Assembly: GCF_000756815.1 (NCBI RefSeq)
Contig: NZ_CCVW01000004.1
Location: 558,001 to 622,000 of the forward strand
Origin: Legionella massiliensis
Lineage (GTDB): Bacteria; Pseudomonadota; Gammaproteobacteria; Legionellales; Legionellaceae
DNA: 64,000 bases
Direction of reading: 5' to 3'
Within the stretch, counting starts at the first letter, position 1; every line of letters begins with the position of its first letter. Shown here in pieces: positions 44,259 through 53,500 of this stretch. The position numbers and the translations under genes are program-made. The notes below the pieces were generated by a model that saw only the letters and a list, made by a program, of their open reading frames with translations, was not told where the DNA came from and searched no databases.

Positions 44259-44816
44259 ATGGAAATACACATTGCTGGAGTCGATGAGGTTGGCCGTGGT
44301 CCCTTAGCGGGGCCGGTAATTACAGCTGCTGTAATATTGCGTCATCCCATTGAGGGAGTGACTGATTCAAAACTGCTAACAGCGGCAAAACGTAAGAAAT
44401 TGGAAGCAATAATTAAGGGCGAAGCCCTTTGTTTTGCCTATGGCCGGGCGGAGGTTGAGGAAATTGATCGTTTAAATATCCATCAAGCAACCCTATTAGC
44501 TATGAAACGGGCAGTAGAGGCTCTGGCCATTCGACCCGATGAAGTATGGGTTGATGGTATACACCTTCCCGCAGTCCTAATGCCCTGCAAAGCCTTTATA
44601 AAAGGGGATAGTCTACACAATAACATTGGGGCAGCATCCATTTTAGCCAAGATACTTCGTGATGAAGAGATGGAAAAAATGGATCTGCTCTATCCAGGTT
44701 ATGGCTTTGCTTTACATAAAGGCTATCCAACTTTGCAGCATCGTAACGCGCTGAAAGAAATTGGTCCTTGCGCAATTCATCGTCGAAGTTATGCGCCTGT
44801 GGCGGCTCTTTTATAA
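44259..44816 (+). CDS. rnhB: Ribonuclease HII
   Basis: 185 residues. [20 protein letters not shown] carries the Asp-Glu metal ligands; DSKLL, WVDG and [14 protein letters not shown] (final Asp) complete the RNase HII pattern. It removes ribonucleotides embedded in DNA and RNA of hybrids. TAGGAGC is 10 nt before the ATG. In many relatives rnhB follows lpxB on one strand; here it diverges from the lpxB pair. Confidence 0.96.
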   Translation: MEIHIAGVDEVGRGPLAGPVITAAVILRHPIEGVTDSKLLTAAKRKKLEAIIKGEALCFAYGRAEVEEIDRLNIHQATLLAMKRAVEALAIRPDEVWVDGIHLPAVLMPCKAFIKGDSLHNNIGAASILAKILRDEEMEKMDLLYPGYGFALHKGYPTLQHRNALKEIGPCAIHRRSYAPVAALL

Positions 44817-44861
44817 GAATCAAAGAGGGCTGAGCGGGCTCTGCCCCCTTTGGTTTTAGTT

Positions 44862-47477
44862 TTAAGGAGTGTTAGGCTGCTTAATATCTTGATTAGGATG
44901 GTAATCACTCCCTCTTAAGCTGCGCAACAATTTTGAGAAGAAGCCAGCTTTAGACAGTCTAGTTGGTGGTGGTAGTATTATTTCACCAGGACTATCAAGC
45001 CAGCTGGGTCTATGTTTGTCTAACAGGCTTGCTGTAGCTATATTAAACGCTAGTTCAACGTTCAAATCCTCTTTTGCGCTCGTGCAAATACCAGGGCAAT
45101 TAGCTTCCTTACAAAACTCCCTAAATTCATCAAAGGTTACCTCATTAGGATTTCCTGTAAGTTGATCAACTTTGGTTCCTATGATTATGAAGGGGCAATT
45201 AAGCTCAGTGAATTCTCTTACATACTTGTAAAGAGTGAGGCATGACGATCTGTCAGTTAAGTCAAAACATATAATCCCTAACTGTGGTTTTGGCTGTCGA
45301 AATGCTTCGATAGATCGTGTAACAAGACTTCGATCTCCGGGAGCATCCCAGACTTGTAATCGTGAAGTGTACCCCCCCATAACTACAGTTTTCATTTTAT
45401 AATCTGGTGTGGGATTAGGGATGTAACGATCTTCATAAGTTTTCTCAGTAAAGCGTCGTTTTAGGCTGGTTTTTCCTGACCCGGAATTGCCGACTAGCAT
45501 TACTGTAAACTGGAAATCAAAGTCTGGAGCAAATCCTGTTGATGAAGAAGAGCTGGGTCTGGAAGAGCTTTGAGGCTTAGGGTGGTCTTTCATAAGAGTT
45601 TTTATATTTTTTGAAAGATTCACCGGGCTGAACGTTGAGGCTTGCTGCCATAATGGTGCCGAGAAGGAAGAGGAAGAGGAGGACGCAGCACCAATGCCAA
45701 CAGACGCTAAATCATGTCTGCTAAATGCCAGCCCTCTCTTCTGAGCAGCATATTCAATATGGTCTTCTTCGCTCAGTGTCTCAAAAACATCACTTTGTGA
45801 TATCTGGCCCAAAGAAGAGTATTTCGCATGTAATCTAGACATATTTTTTATAGCTTCTGCTCGTGTTTCATCCCATGAGCTAAATTCCTTTTGACAATGC
45901 GTCAGAAAAGTTTTGTCCTTCTCTGATAATGCTTTATCCTTAGAAAAATTGTTTTTAATTGTTACTTCAGCTTGCTGTATCTGTTCTTCGGTTTGTGCAG
46001 CTTGCATTAAAGGATGCGTACTTATTATTCTGGCCAGAACATGATAGTTTTCTTCAATTTCAAGAAAGCGATCAAGATAGTACTTATAATCAAGGGCATC
46101 TAATTTAGCAAATTCTGGCTTTTCCATTAGCTGAGCTTTTTTATAGATAGCAGGAATATTAGCGATACAGCTAATAGCCTGGGAAAAGGCAAAGTTCTCT
46201 GGGGTAAAGCGAGCAGCAGAGTTTTTTATCAAAACATTTTTACTTTGACGGTTTGTACTCTTTGCTATTACTAAGGGCGTTTGTGTTCTTAATTGTCGTT
46301 CATCTAATAACAAGGTATGAGGTGTTAGCTTCAATTTTCCATGTTCATCGATTCTTGCAAGCGGTTCATAAGTGATACCATCAATCACGTTATATTCTAA
46401 AAACTCTTGAAGCCACTGAGCAAATTTCACCGGATCTGGATCCTGACAATAGAGATCCATTCGCTCCAAGTATATTTTCATCATTTCTTCAAAAGGGAGG
46501 TTTCTGACATAGGGAATGCCCTCTTCGTCATATCCACTATGCTGACTCGCATATTTTTGTGTCTTTCCTGAGCCTCTGATAGTAGTACCATCGGGCATTA
46601 TGCGGGTATTAAGTAATGGGTAACCAGTAGCATCTAGAAAAACAGAGGGTAATTGGGGGTTTTGTTTCTTTATGGGTGAGTTGCTGCTCGTTGCAGCTTG
46701 TTCCGAAGTGTTTACCTCACTCATAGCAGGTAACACTGCCTTAGTAGGTAAAGCAAATAAATAAGCGTCTCTTGAAGAATTACGATCTGATCTCAAGCTT
46801 TGTAGTTGCAGCCATGCTTCTACAATGATGGTTTTAATTTCTTGTTGAGTTCTTCCTATAAAACAGGCTATAGATTTTTCCAGCATAAAAGCCTTTTGTT
46901 CTAAAGTCATAGTTGTATCTGAAACAATTCTAGAAACGATAAGTTGGACAGCTTCCAAGTTATTGCAAAGCACTTGCCCAGTTAGAGGGGCACTTAAATC
47001 TGACCCGGAGTCTATAAAATTTAACAATAATTTTAAAATCTCAAGTGAAGAAGGGAAAATGGCTGCCAAACTAATAATATGGACACCAGATTCATCTTTA
47101 GCTGTAGCATCAATAGTAGGTATTTCCAATAAAAATGAAACGACCTCCTTATTTCCTTGCTCAACAGCTAGATGCAAGGCCGTACTATGTCTCCGTTTAT
47201 CGCGAAGATTGGGATCCGCATTACAAGATAACAAGCCTCTCATAATATGAGTGTTTCCATTCTCTGCTGCCATATGAAACAAAGTACGACCGTTATCGAA
47301 AAAACTATTTAATAGCTCATAATCTTCTTCTGTTGTACAACTGGCAATTAAAGCGTCAAAAATTTTATTGGTAGGTTCGTAATTTCTAGACCATTCCTCA
47401 GCACTACACAACGATTTAGCCTTGGCGATATTTGCAAGGTGTAGTTTTAATTTTCTAAAAAGCTCTCGATCTAACAT
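44862..47477 (-). CDS. Ankyrin-repeat plus Rab-like GTPase fusion, candidate Dot/Icm effector
   Basis: 871 residues. N-terminal ankyrin repeats span about 60-170 (GRTLFHMAAENGNTHIMRGL, STALHLAVEQGNKEVVSFLL). Residues 355-435 (DGITYEPLARIDEHGKL, then LLLDERQL, KNVLIKNSAARF) weakly recall a U-box. After Ser-rich linkers (590-650) comes a Rab/Ras-type G domain: P-loop GNSGSGKTSL (663-672), switch region PTPDYKMKTV, WDAPGDRSLV (710-719) where DTAGQ would be, GTKVDQL (G4, TKxD) and TSAKEDLNVE (G5). So nucleotide binding is intact, but the catalytic Gln is replaced by Asp. No CaaX at the end; the C-terminus is basic then polar. No signal peptide. It should act in the host on membrane traffic. A PmrA-like box lies upstream. 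Confidence 0.85.
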   Translation of the reverse strand: MLDRELFRKLKLHLANIAKAKSLCSAEEWSRNYEPTNKIFDALIASCTTEEDYELLNSFFDNGRTLFHMAAENGNTHIMRGLLSCNADPNLRDKRRHSTALHLAVEQGNKEVVSFLLEIPTIDATAKDESGVHIISLAAIFPSSLEILKLLLNFIDSGSDLSAPLTGQVLCNNLEAVQLIVSRIVSDTTMTLEQKAFMLEKSIACFIGRTQQEIKTIIVEAWLQLQSLRSDRNSSRDAYLFALPTKAVLPAMSEVNTSEQAATSSNSPIKKQNPQLPSVFLDATGYPLLNTRIMPDGTTIRGSGKTQKYASQHSGYDEEGIPYVRNLPFEEMMKIYLERMDLYCQDPDPVKFAQWLQEFLEYNVIDGITYEPLARIDEHGKLKLTPHTLLLDERQLRTQTPLVIAKSTNRQSKNVLIKNSAARFTPENFAFSQAISCIANIPAIYKKAQLMEKPEFAKLDALDYKYYLDRFLEIEENYHVLARIISTHPLMQAAQTEEQIQQAEVTIKNNFSKDKALSEKDKTFLTHCQKEFSSWDETRAEAIKNMSRLHAKYSSLGQISQSDVFETLSEEDHIEYAAQKRGLAFSRHDLASVGIGAASSSSSSFSAPLWQQASTFSPVNLSKNIKTLMKDHPKPQSSSRPSSSSSTGFAPDFDFQFTVMLVGNSGSGKTSLKRRFTEKTYEDRYIPNPTPDYKMKTVVMGGYTSRLQVWDAPGDRSLVTRSIEAFRQPKPQLGIICFDLTDRSSCLTLYKYVREFTELNCPFIIIGTKVDQLTGNPNEVTFDEFREFCKEANCPGICTSAKEDLNVELAFNIATASLLDKHRPSWLDSPGEIILPPPTRLSKAGFFSKLLRSLRGSDYHPNQDIKQPNTP

Positions 47478-47786
47478 TTTTTTTCCTGGATTGTTTATTT
47501 AGAGGTTGTATTATTCCGAATTCTCGTGGCTTGTTTGCATTGATTTTTTTGTCCCATACACGGCGTAAGGAACTAAGAATGATATCTGAGTCAATTTAAC
47601 TGAACCTTAAAGATCAGCGTTGATTTTTAATTGTGACTATCACAAAAAAGGTTTGCGGAGAAAACCTAAACATATGCTGAATATGGATACAAAGAGGGTA
47701 ATACTGTCATTGCGAGTAGGCATTGTTGCGTGAATCTCGTTGCTCTTGTTTTGAACCAGCCCGCCTATTAAGCCTTCTATGATTCG
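47478..47786. other. Upstream region of the ankyrin-Rab gene
   Basis: 309 bp. It contains the PmrA-like site at 47593-47611, a fragment of the family C repeat (CTGTCATTGCGAGTAGG, 47706-47720), and no gene. The ankyrin-Rab leader would be about 90 nt if the proposed promoter is used. Confidence 0.5.
47580..47611 (-). promoter_or_regulatory. PmrA-like box and -10 element of the ankyrin-Rab gene
   Basis: On the minus strand, TTTAAGGTTCAGTTAAATTG is two TTAA-type halves 11 bp apart, like the site at 24826-24845. A -10-like TATCAT follows after ACTCAGA, the same 7-nt spacing as the RhoGEF promoter. The second half is weaker (TTAAATTG). Confidence 0.45.
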
Positions 47787-48914
47787 TTAATGGTGATAAG
47801 ACATGCTATTAAATAAAATACGATGAGAGCTAATCGACATTAATATGCCGAAACTGGCAAGAAAGGTAACCATCGCAGTCCCCCCATAACTAACCAGGGG
47901 TAGGGGAACACCAACGACCGGCAAAACCCCCATAACCATACCAATATTCACGAAGGCAGATAGGAAAAAGGTCATGGCCAAACTTGCTGCCAGTAAGCGG
48001 GTAAAACTAGTTTGCGCATGTCTCGCGATATGCAGGCCACGTAAGGAAATTAAAATAACCAAGGCGATGAGAATAGCGCAACCGACAAAGCCAAACTCTT
48101 CTCCACTGACTGCAAAAATAAAATCAGTAGCATGCTCAGGTAAAAAATTGAGGTGGGATTGGCTCCCTTCAAGCCAACCCTTGCCAAAGGCTCCGCCGGA
48201 GCCAATAGCAATTTTTGATTGAATAATATGATAGCCAGAACCTAGGGGATCTTGTTCTGGGTTGAGTAAAGTGTAGATGCGTTGTTTTTGATAGTCGTGC
48301 ATGACATGCCAAAGTAGGGGGGCTGCCAGGGCAGCTGCAAGCCCTACTATAACAAGAATACGCATGCGAATTCCCGCTAGAAAGATCACGCTAAAACCAG
48401 AGGCAACAACCATAATTGCTGTTCCCAGATCCGGTTGTTTAGCAATTAACAGCGCGGGCACAAAAATCATTAATGAGGCAACGATGAGTGATTTAAAGGT
48501 GATCGGAAAGGGTTGGCGATCAAAATACCAAGCCGACATCATAGGGATGGCTAACTTCATAATTTCAGAAGGTTGAAAGCGAAAGAGTCCAAGATCAAGC
48601 CAACGTTGAGCTCCCTTACCAATTTTGCCCATCAACATCACCGCAATGAGCAGAGCTAAGCCAATACCATAAAGCCAGGGTGTCCAGATCTTGTATTTAT
48701 GCGGCGGTATCATGGCAAAGACCATCATAATGGCCAAAGCGAATACCAGGCGCATAGACTGGCGAAAAACCATCGACATATTTTGATTGGATGCACTATA
48801 AAGAATCAGCATGCCAAGTGCTACTAAGGCTAAAAGTAGGCCAAAGAGGGGCAAATCGATATGAATTGATTTAACAGTCAGGCGATATACGGGGCGTGCG
48901 GAATGAGCTTTCAT
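47787..48914 (-). CDS. rodA: Rod-shape SEDS peptidoglycan glycosyltransferase RodA
   Basis: 375 residues with about ten membrane helices. SEDS landmarks: LILYSASNQN at the N-terminus, QPSEIMKLAIPMMSAWYFDR, KQPDLGTAIMV with the essential Asp, the large loop GSGGAFGKGWLEGSQSHLNF, PEHATDFIFAVSGEEFGFVG, and PLVSYGGTAM at the end. RodA polymerises lipid II during elongation with PBP2. Its ATG overlaps the mrdA stop by one base (TAATG), coupling the two. Confidence 0.96.
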   Translation of the reverse strand: MKAHSARPVYRLTVKSIHIDLPLFGLLLALVALGMLILYSASNQNMSMVFRQSMRLVFALAIMMVFAMIPPHKYKIWTPWLYGIGLALLIAVMLMGKIGKGAQRWLDLGLFRFQPSEIMKLAIPMMSAWYFDRQPFPITFKSLIVASLMIFVPALLIAKQPDLGTAIMVVASGFSVIFLAGIRMRILVIVGLAAALAAPLLWHVMHDYQKQRIYTLLNPEQDPLGSGYHIIQSKIAIGSGGAFGKGWLEGSQSHLNFLPEHATDFIFAVSGEEFGFVGCAILIALVILISLRGLHIARHAQTSFTRLLAASLAMTFFLSAFVNIGMVMGVLPVVGVPLPLVSYGGTAMVTFLASFGILMSISSHRILFNSMSYHH

Positions 48915-50773
48915 TATTTTGATTCACTTTTTTTGAGTTCAAAATAGGCATCCATTACTTTGCGGGCTACGTTGGATGCTGCAAAATCATTTTCAACCAT
49001 AACTGCGACGGCGATTTCAGGGTTTTCAACAGGCGCAAAAGCAATAATTAAGGAGTGATCGCGGAGGTACTCGGGGATATCCTCAGGGCGTGCTTTACGG
49101 ACTTTTTCATAATGTTTACCACCAAAGACCTGAGCAGTACCGGTTTTGGCAGCAACAGTATAAGGAGCTGTTCGACCAAAACGATAACCAGTTCCTTCAT
49201 TATTGGTAATTACTTCGCGCATTGCCTCAGCAATGATTGTCCAATAGTTATCATCCTTAAGACGCATAGGATATTCTTCAAGAACCTGAAACTCATGTAT
49301 TTCGCCAGTGTCGTTTTGAATTGATTTTTGTAGAAAATGAGGTCTGAAACGTTTCCCTTTCATGCTTAATGAAGCAGTAGCATTGGCTAACTGTAAGGGG
49401 GATACAAGCATAAACCCCTGACCAATTGAGGTAATAACCGTGTCACCTGGATACCAGGGTAAGCCTTTGGCCTGTCTTTTCCAATGTTTGTTGGGTAATA
49501 AGCCTGGTGCTTCCTCGTTTAGATCAACATGCGTCAACTGGCCAAAACCAAACTGACTTAAGACATCTTCCATGGCGCCAATACCCATTTTATGGCCGAG
49601 ATGATAAAAATAGGTATCACAGGAAACTGTGATCGCTCGCTTTAAATTGATATGACCATGTCCGTATTTTTTCCAATCGCGATAAGGATGACTAACACCA
49701 GGTAATCTGAACCAACCCGGATCATAGATACTAAAATGCGTATCAACGACTCCTTTCTCAAGTCCAGCAAGCCCCATAAAGGGTTTGATGGTTGAGGCTG
49801 GCGGGTAAAGACCTCTTACTGCACGGTTGTATAAAGGACGATCGCGTGCTGTGGCTAATTTATTGTATTCGTTGGAGCTGATGCCATTAACAAAGGCATT
49901 GGGATCAAAGCTAGGCGAACTAACCATTGCAAGGATTTCACCACCTTGGGTACTCATTGCGACAACAGCACCTCGTTTCTCTTTGAGTGCCTGATAAGCT
50001 GCCTGTTGCAGGCGCACATCGACGGTGAGGTATAGCTTTTCACCTGAGAGAGGATTTTGTTTAGACATAACTCTTAAAGTTCTGCCACTAACATCCGTCT
50101 CAACCTGCTGATAACCAACACCACCATGCAAAATATTTTCATAAAACTTTTCAACGCCTGACTTACCAATAAAATTTGTTGCTTGGTAATTGGTAGGGTC
50201 AACCTGACGTAATTCTTGGATATTAATACGGCCTACATAACCAAGGAAATGAGCAGCTACCTCACCAAGGGGATAGTAGCGCATAAGCCTGGCTTTGATA
50301 CTGACACCTGGAAATTGATATTGGTTGGAGGCAAAAATAGCTACTTCTTCTTGGGTCAGTTTAAGTTTGAAGGGGATAGGCACGAAGGAGCGATTTTGCT
50401 TTCGGGCTTTATTAAAGTTTTCAATATCTTCATCACTAATGGATGGCAACAGGGTCTGTAGTTTTTTGATAGTCTGTTGCATGTTTTTAACACGCTCAGG
50501 GATAATTTCCAGCACATAGACTGGAATATTGTCAGCCAAGATTACTCCATTTCGGTCAAGGATAATTCCCCTTGGTGGTGCGATGGGAATGATGCTCATC
50601 TGATTTTTAAGGGATAAGGTTTGGTAACGCTTGAACTGAGAAATTTGCAAATAAGCTAAACGAAAAATGAGCAGAGATGACAAGATAATTATCAGCACAA
50701 TAAGCAGATTTAAACGAATACAGTGTAATCGAGATTCTGCCCAATCATTTTTTACGGAATTTTTAAATCGCAT
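48914..50773 (-). CDS. mrdA: Penicillin-binding protein 2 (elongasome transpeptidase)
   Basis: 619 residues. A membrane anchor at about 22-44 is followed by the dimerisation (pedestal) domain with RGIILDRNGVILADN. The transpeptidase domain has PASTIKPFMGLAGLEKG (catalytic Ser near 326), SCDTYF (SxD) and KTGTAQVFGGKHY. It crosslinks lateral-wall peptidoglycan with RodA as partner. It sits in the order rsfS-rlmH-mrdA-rodA, as in E. coli; the rlpA and dacA genes that follow there are absent here. Confidence 0.96.
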   Translation of the reverse strand: MRFKNSVKNDWAESRLHCIRLNLLIVLIIILSSLLIFRLAYLQISQFKRYQTLSLKNQMSIIPIAPPRGIILDRNGVILADNIPVYVLEIIPERVKNMQQTIKKLQTLLPSISDEDIENFNKARKQNRSFVPIPFKLKLTQEEVAIFASNQYQFPGVSIKARLMRYYPLGEVAAHFLGYVGRINIQELRQVDPTNYQATNFIGKSGVEKFYENILHGGVGYQQVETDVSGRTLRVMSKQNPLSGEKLYLTVDVRLQQAAYQALKEKRGAVVAMSTQGGEILAMVSSPSFDPNAFVNGISSNEYNKLATARDRPLYNRAVRGLYPPASTIKPFMGLAGLEKGVVDTHFSIYDPGWFRLPGVSHPYRDWKKYGHGHINLKRAITVSCDTYFYHLGHKMGIGAMEDVLSQFGFGQLTHVDLNEEAPGLLPNKHWKRQAKGLPWYPGDTVITSIGQGFMLVSPLQLANATASLSMKGKRFRPHFLQKSIQNDTGEIHEFQVLEEYPMRLKDDNYWTIIAEAMREVITNNEGTGYRFGRTAPYTVAAKTGTAQVFGGKHYEKVRKARPEDIPEYLRDHSLIIAFAPVENPEIAVAVMVENDFAASNVARKVMDAYFELKKSESK

Positions 50774-50830
50774 CTTCTTGTATTATCAAATCTAGTGGCA
50801 ACAGCGCAGCACTCATCTTAGCCTAAAACC

Positions 50831-51301
50831 TTATTTGTGATAAGGGTGGTTGTTGATAATTGACCACGCGCGATAAAGCGTTTCTAATAAGACAATGCGA
50901 ACCAAGGGGTGGGGAAGAGTCAGTTTTGACAAAGACCATCGCTCATGTGCGCGGGCAACCACCACTGGTGCCAAGCCTTCTGGGCCACCAATTAAAAAGC
51001 AGAGATGGCTTGTAATTTGCTGCAATTGCTCCAGCTTAGTCGCTAATTTTTCGCTACTAAAGGAATCGCCACCGATATCTAAGGCAATGATACGAGCACT
51101 ATTGGGGATTGCCGCCATCATAGCGGCTGCTTCCTTTTCCATGATTCGGGTTAAATCCGTAGATTTGCCACGTTTGGCAAGTGGAATTTCAATTAAATTG
51201 AAGCTCGCGTACTCTTGCAAGCGCTTAGAAAACTCCGCCACAGCCTCATTGACCCAAGTAGGCATTTTATTACCACAGCATACCAGAGTAATTTTCAACA
51301 T
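50831..51301 (-). CDS. rlmH: 23S rRNA pseudouridine-1915 N3-methyltransferase RlmH
   Basis: 156 residues, SPOUT fold: [44 protein letters not shown] (SAM-binding knot) and [20 protein letters not shown] with YRAWSI at the end. It methylates Psi1915 of helix 69 after 70S assembly. It lies 8 nt after rsfS. Confidence 0.96.
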   Translation of the reverse strand: MLKITLVCCGNKMPTWVNEAVAEFSKRLQEYASFNLIEIPLAKRGKSTDLTRIMEKEAAAMMAAIPNSARIIALDIGGDSFSSEKLATKLEQLQQITSHLCFLIGGPEGLAPVVVARAHERWSLSKLTLPHPLVRIVLLETLYRAWSIINNHPYHK

Positions 51302-51309
51302 AAGCGATT

Positions 51310-51648
51310 TTAACTGTTAGCAGGGTTATGATGCCAAAGCCCTTCTAAATTATAAAAAGCACGGCTATCAGGTTGCATGACATGTAATACGAAATCACCG
51401 AAATCAATTAAAGCCCAATCACCACCCTCAAGGCCATTAAGGCTAAGAGCGGGTAATCCTGCCGCTTTCATTTGCTCAACCACGGTCTCCGCAATTGCTT
51501 TTACATGACGCGATGAGCGGCCGCTGCATACGATCATATAATCAGTTACAGAGGTTTGATCTCTGACATCAATAACTACAATATCAATTGCCTGAATATC
51601 ATCAAGCGCCTTATGAAGTTTCTTTAAAAACGATTGTTGCTCAGACAT
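51310..51648 (-). CDS. rsfS: Ribosomal silencing factor RsfS
   Basis: 112 residues of the Iojap/RsfS family: [40 protein letters not shown] and [16 protein letters not shown]. It binds L14 of the 50S subunit and blocks joining in stationary phase. First gene of the four-gene operon; nadD, often before it, is not in this window. Confidence 0.95.
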   Translation of the reverse strand: MSEQQSFLKKLHKALDDIQAIDIVVIDVRDQTSVTDYMIVCSGRSSRHVKAIAETVVEQMKAAGLPALSLNGLEGGDWALIDFGDFVLHVMQPDSRAFYNLEGLWHHNPANS

Positions 51649-51754
51649 AGGATTGCAATAAAGCCTTATTCAAAAGGGGTGGATGATAACAGTAATTAAA
51701 CAAAGTCTCAAAGAGTTTCCTATTTTGTTTGGCAAAAGAGAAAAGAGAGGAGCC

Positions 51755-51816
51755 CCTATTTTTCCCTCTTCCCCTCAAGGAAAAAGGTGCCTGAAGGGCA
51801 GACGAGGGGCGTGGCC
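51755..51816. repeat. Short dispersed repeat, inverted copy
   Basis: TTTCCCTCTTCCCCTCAAGG with AAAAAGGTGCCTGAAGGGC and GACGAGGGGCGTGG is a degenerate inverse of the element at 2085-2132. It separates rsfS from the POT transporter gene. Confidence 0.45.
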
Positions 51817-53316
51817 TCAAGATGACGATGCTCTTCTCGCACTCTTCAACAACAGCCCTTTAATAAAATAGTTCAATACCGCACAGATAATTGTTGCGAC
51901 CATTAAAATATATAGGAGTGTGGAAAAGGTCTGGCTATAGTGTGCCTTAAGTTCAATAATTGACAACTCACCAGCTTTCACAGCTGTTAATCCGGCAAGT
52001 TTGCCCGATAAAAATCCACCAATACCCAGAGAAACGAAAAATATCCCCATCATGGTGCTGACTTTTTTCCTGCTAGCAAGAACTGTTATTGCTGAAAGAC
52101 CAACTGGTGATAATAGGAGTTCGGCAATGGATATCATCAAATAGGGGGCAATAAAGTGTAGTGGAGAAAGTAAATTGTCTGAGTTCTCACTACCGTTAGA
52201 AACCAGGGTAATAAGCAAATAAGCTAGAGTCATGAAGATCATAGCCAACAAAAATTTATTGCCAGTTCTTATCCCACTTTGGGACAGGGTTAACTCTTGC
52301 TTTTTTCGTGATAGTAAATAACCAAAAATAATCATTCCAAAGCTTTGTATACCCACGTAGTAAGGAGGTGGGAAGTTAATGCCAAATAATTTGGGCTCAA
52401 CCACCCTGGAAATAAACAGCGTTAAGGACATAAACATCTGAAAATAAAAAGCCCAGAACATAACTGAGATAATGCATAGCAAACCAATGACTAATGTTTG
52501 TCTAGCCTGTTCTGGTGGCTCTCGCTTAATCGTATAAATTAAATAGGTTAAAGATAAAAACACAACAGCGCTAAAAGCTGAGTTTGCAAAAATTGGATAA
52601 TTAAGTATGTAAAAAGAGCTAAGCCAGAGAATAAACAGTAATACAAAGGTTTTTACAAATTTGCTCAACTGAAATTCATAGGGATGATAGTCCGCAATTT
52701 TGTAATGATATGCACCAAAAGAAAAAACAAAAAAAGCGATAATCATACCGAAAGCAGCGCTTAAGAAGGAAACAGACCAGCCAAAGTGTTCGTTGAGTAT
52801 GCTTGGCAGTGTTGTGCCAAGAATAATACCGGTCGTAATTCCCATATAAAAAATCGTAAATCCGCTTTCGCGTTTTGCCGAGCCCATTGGATATTCATTA
52901 CCTAAAAGTGATGAAATATTAGGTTTTAATAGGCCTGTTCCTACAGCAATACCCGCCAAAGCCGCAGAAAGACCAAGATCCGAGGTAATCGATGTTAGTG
53001 ATAGATAGCTAAAAAACAAAAAAGTGGCACCAGCTAAAATAGTTCTTTTTTGTCCTAGAAGATGGTCAGCAATCCAGCCGCCAATTACAGGAGAAAGATA
53101 GGTTAGGGCAGTAAAGGAACCAACAAGAGCATAAACTCGTTTATCCAGCCATTTAAAATGAAGAGCAAGATATAAAGCAAGCAGTGATTGTACGACATAA
53201 AAACCGTAGCGTTCCCACATTTCAGTTGCAAAAAAAACTTTCAGCGAGGGGGGATGATGTAGTGAATTTTTTTGCTCTGTTTGCACAATAAGCAATCCTT
53301 TTTGGAAAAGGCACAT
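51817..53316 (-). CDS. POT/PTR2 family proton-dependent oligopeptide transporter
   Basis: Up to 499 residues and about 12-14 membrane helices. The N-terminal helix 1 motif is FFATEMWERYGFYVVQSLLA (the ExxER proton-coupling motif), then PVIGGWIADHLLGQKRTILA and GLLKPNISSLLGNEY, the PTR signature. It imports di- and tripeptides with protons, useful for an amino-acid-dependent intracellular bacterium. The start is uncertain: the ATG at 53316 lacks an RBS, while GTG at 53286 has AAGGA 9 nt before it and gives VQTEQKNSLHHPPSLKVFF, the usual length of the leading segment. Confidence 0.92.
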   Translation of the reverse strand: MCLFQKGLLIVQTEQKNSLHHPPSLKVFFATEMWERYGFYVVQSLLALYLALHFKWLDKRVYALVGSFTALTYLSPVIGGWIADHLLGQKRTILAGATFLFFSYLSLTSITSDLGLSAALAGIAVGTGLLKPNISSLLGNEYPMGSAKRESGFTIFYMGITTGIILGTTLPSILNEHFGWSVSFLSAAFGMIIAFFVFSFGAYHYKIADYHPYEFQLSKFVKTFVLLFILWLSSFYILNYPIFANSAFSAVVFLSLTYLIYTIKREPPEQARQTLVIGLLCIISVMFWAFYFQMFMSLTLFISRVVEPKLFGINFPPPYYVGIQSFGMIIFGYLLSRKKQELTLSQSGIRTGNKFLLAMIFMTLAYLLITLVSNGSENSDNLLSPLHFIAPYLMISIAELLLSPVGLSAITVLASRKKVSTMMGIFFVSLGIGGFLSGKLAGLTAVKAGELSIIELKAHYSQTFSTLLYILMVATIICAVLNYFIKGLLLKSARRASSS

Positions 53317-53500
53317 CGACGCAGAATAGCATACTGCTTTTGTGTTTTATAGGTTGCTTAAAGAATCAGTTAGATTTTAAAGGCAATCTCATTGACATCT
53401 ATATCACTAGAAAGAAATTTAAAGCCGGTTTTGCGCAATAATTAAACAATTATTCTATAGTTAGAGATGTGGAACCACTTAGTCTTAGTTGAGTTTAGAG

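Noticed and set aside
51683..51871. 62-codon plus-strand frame between rsfS and the POT gene
   Set aside because: It is mostly the short dispersed repeat (CTTCCCCTCAAGG...GGGGCG) and overlaps the 3' end of the POT gene antisense.
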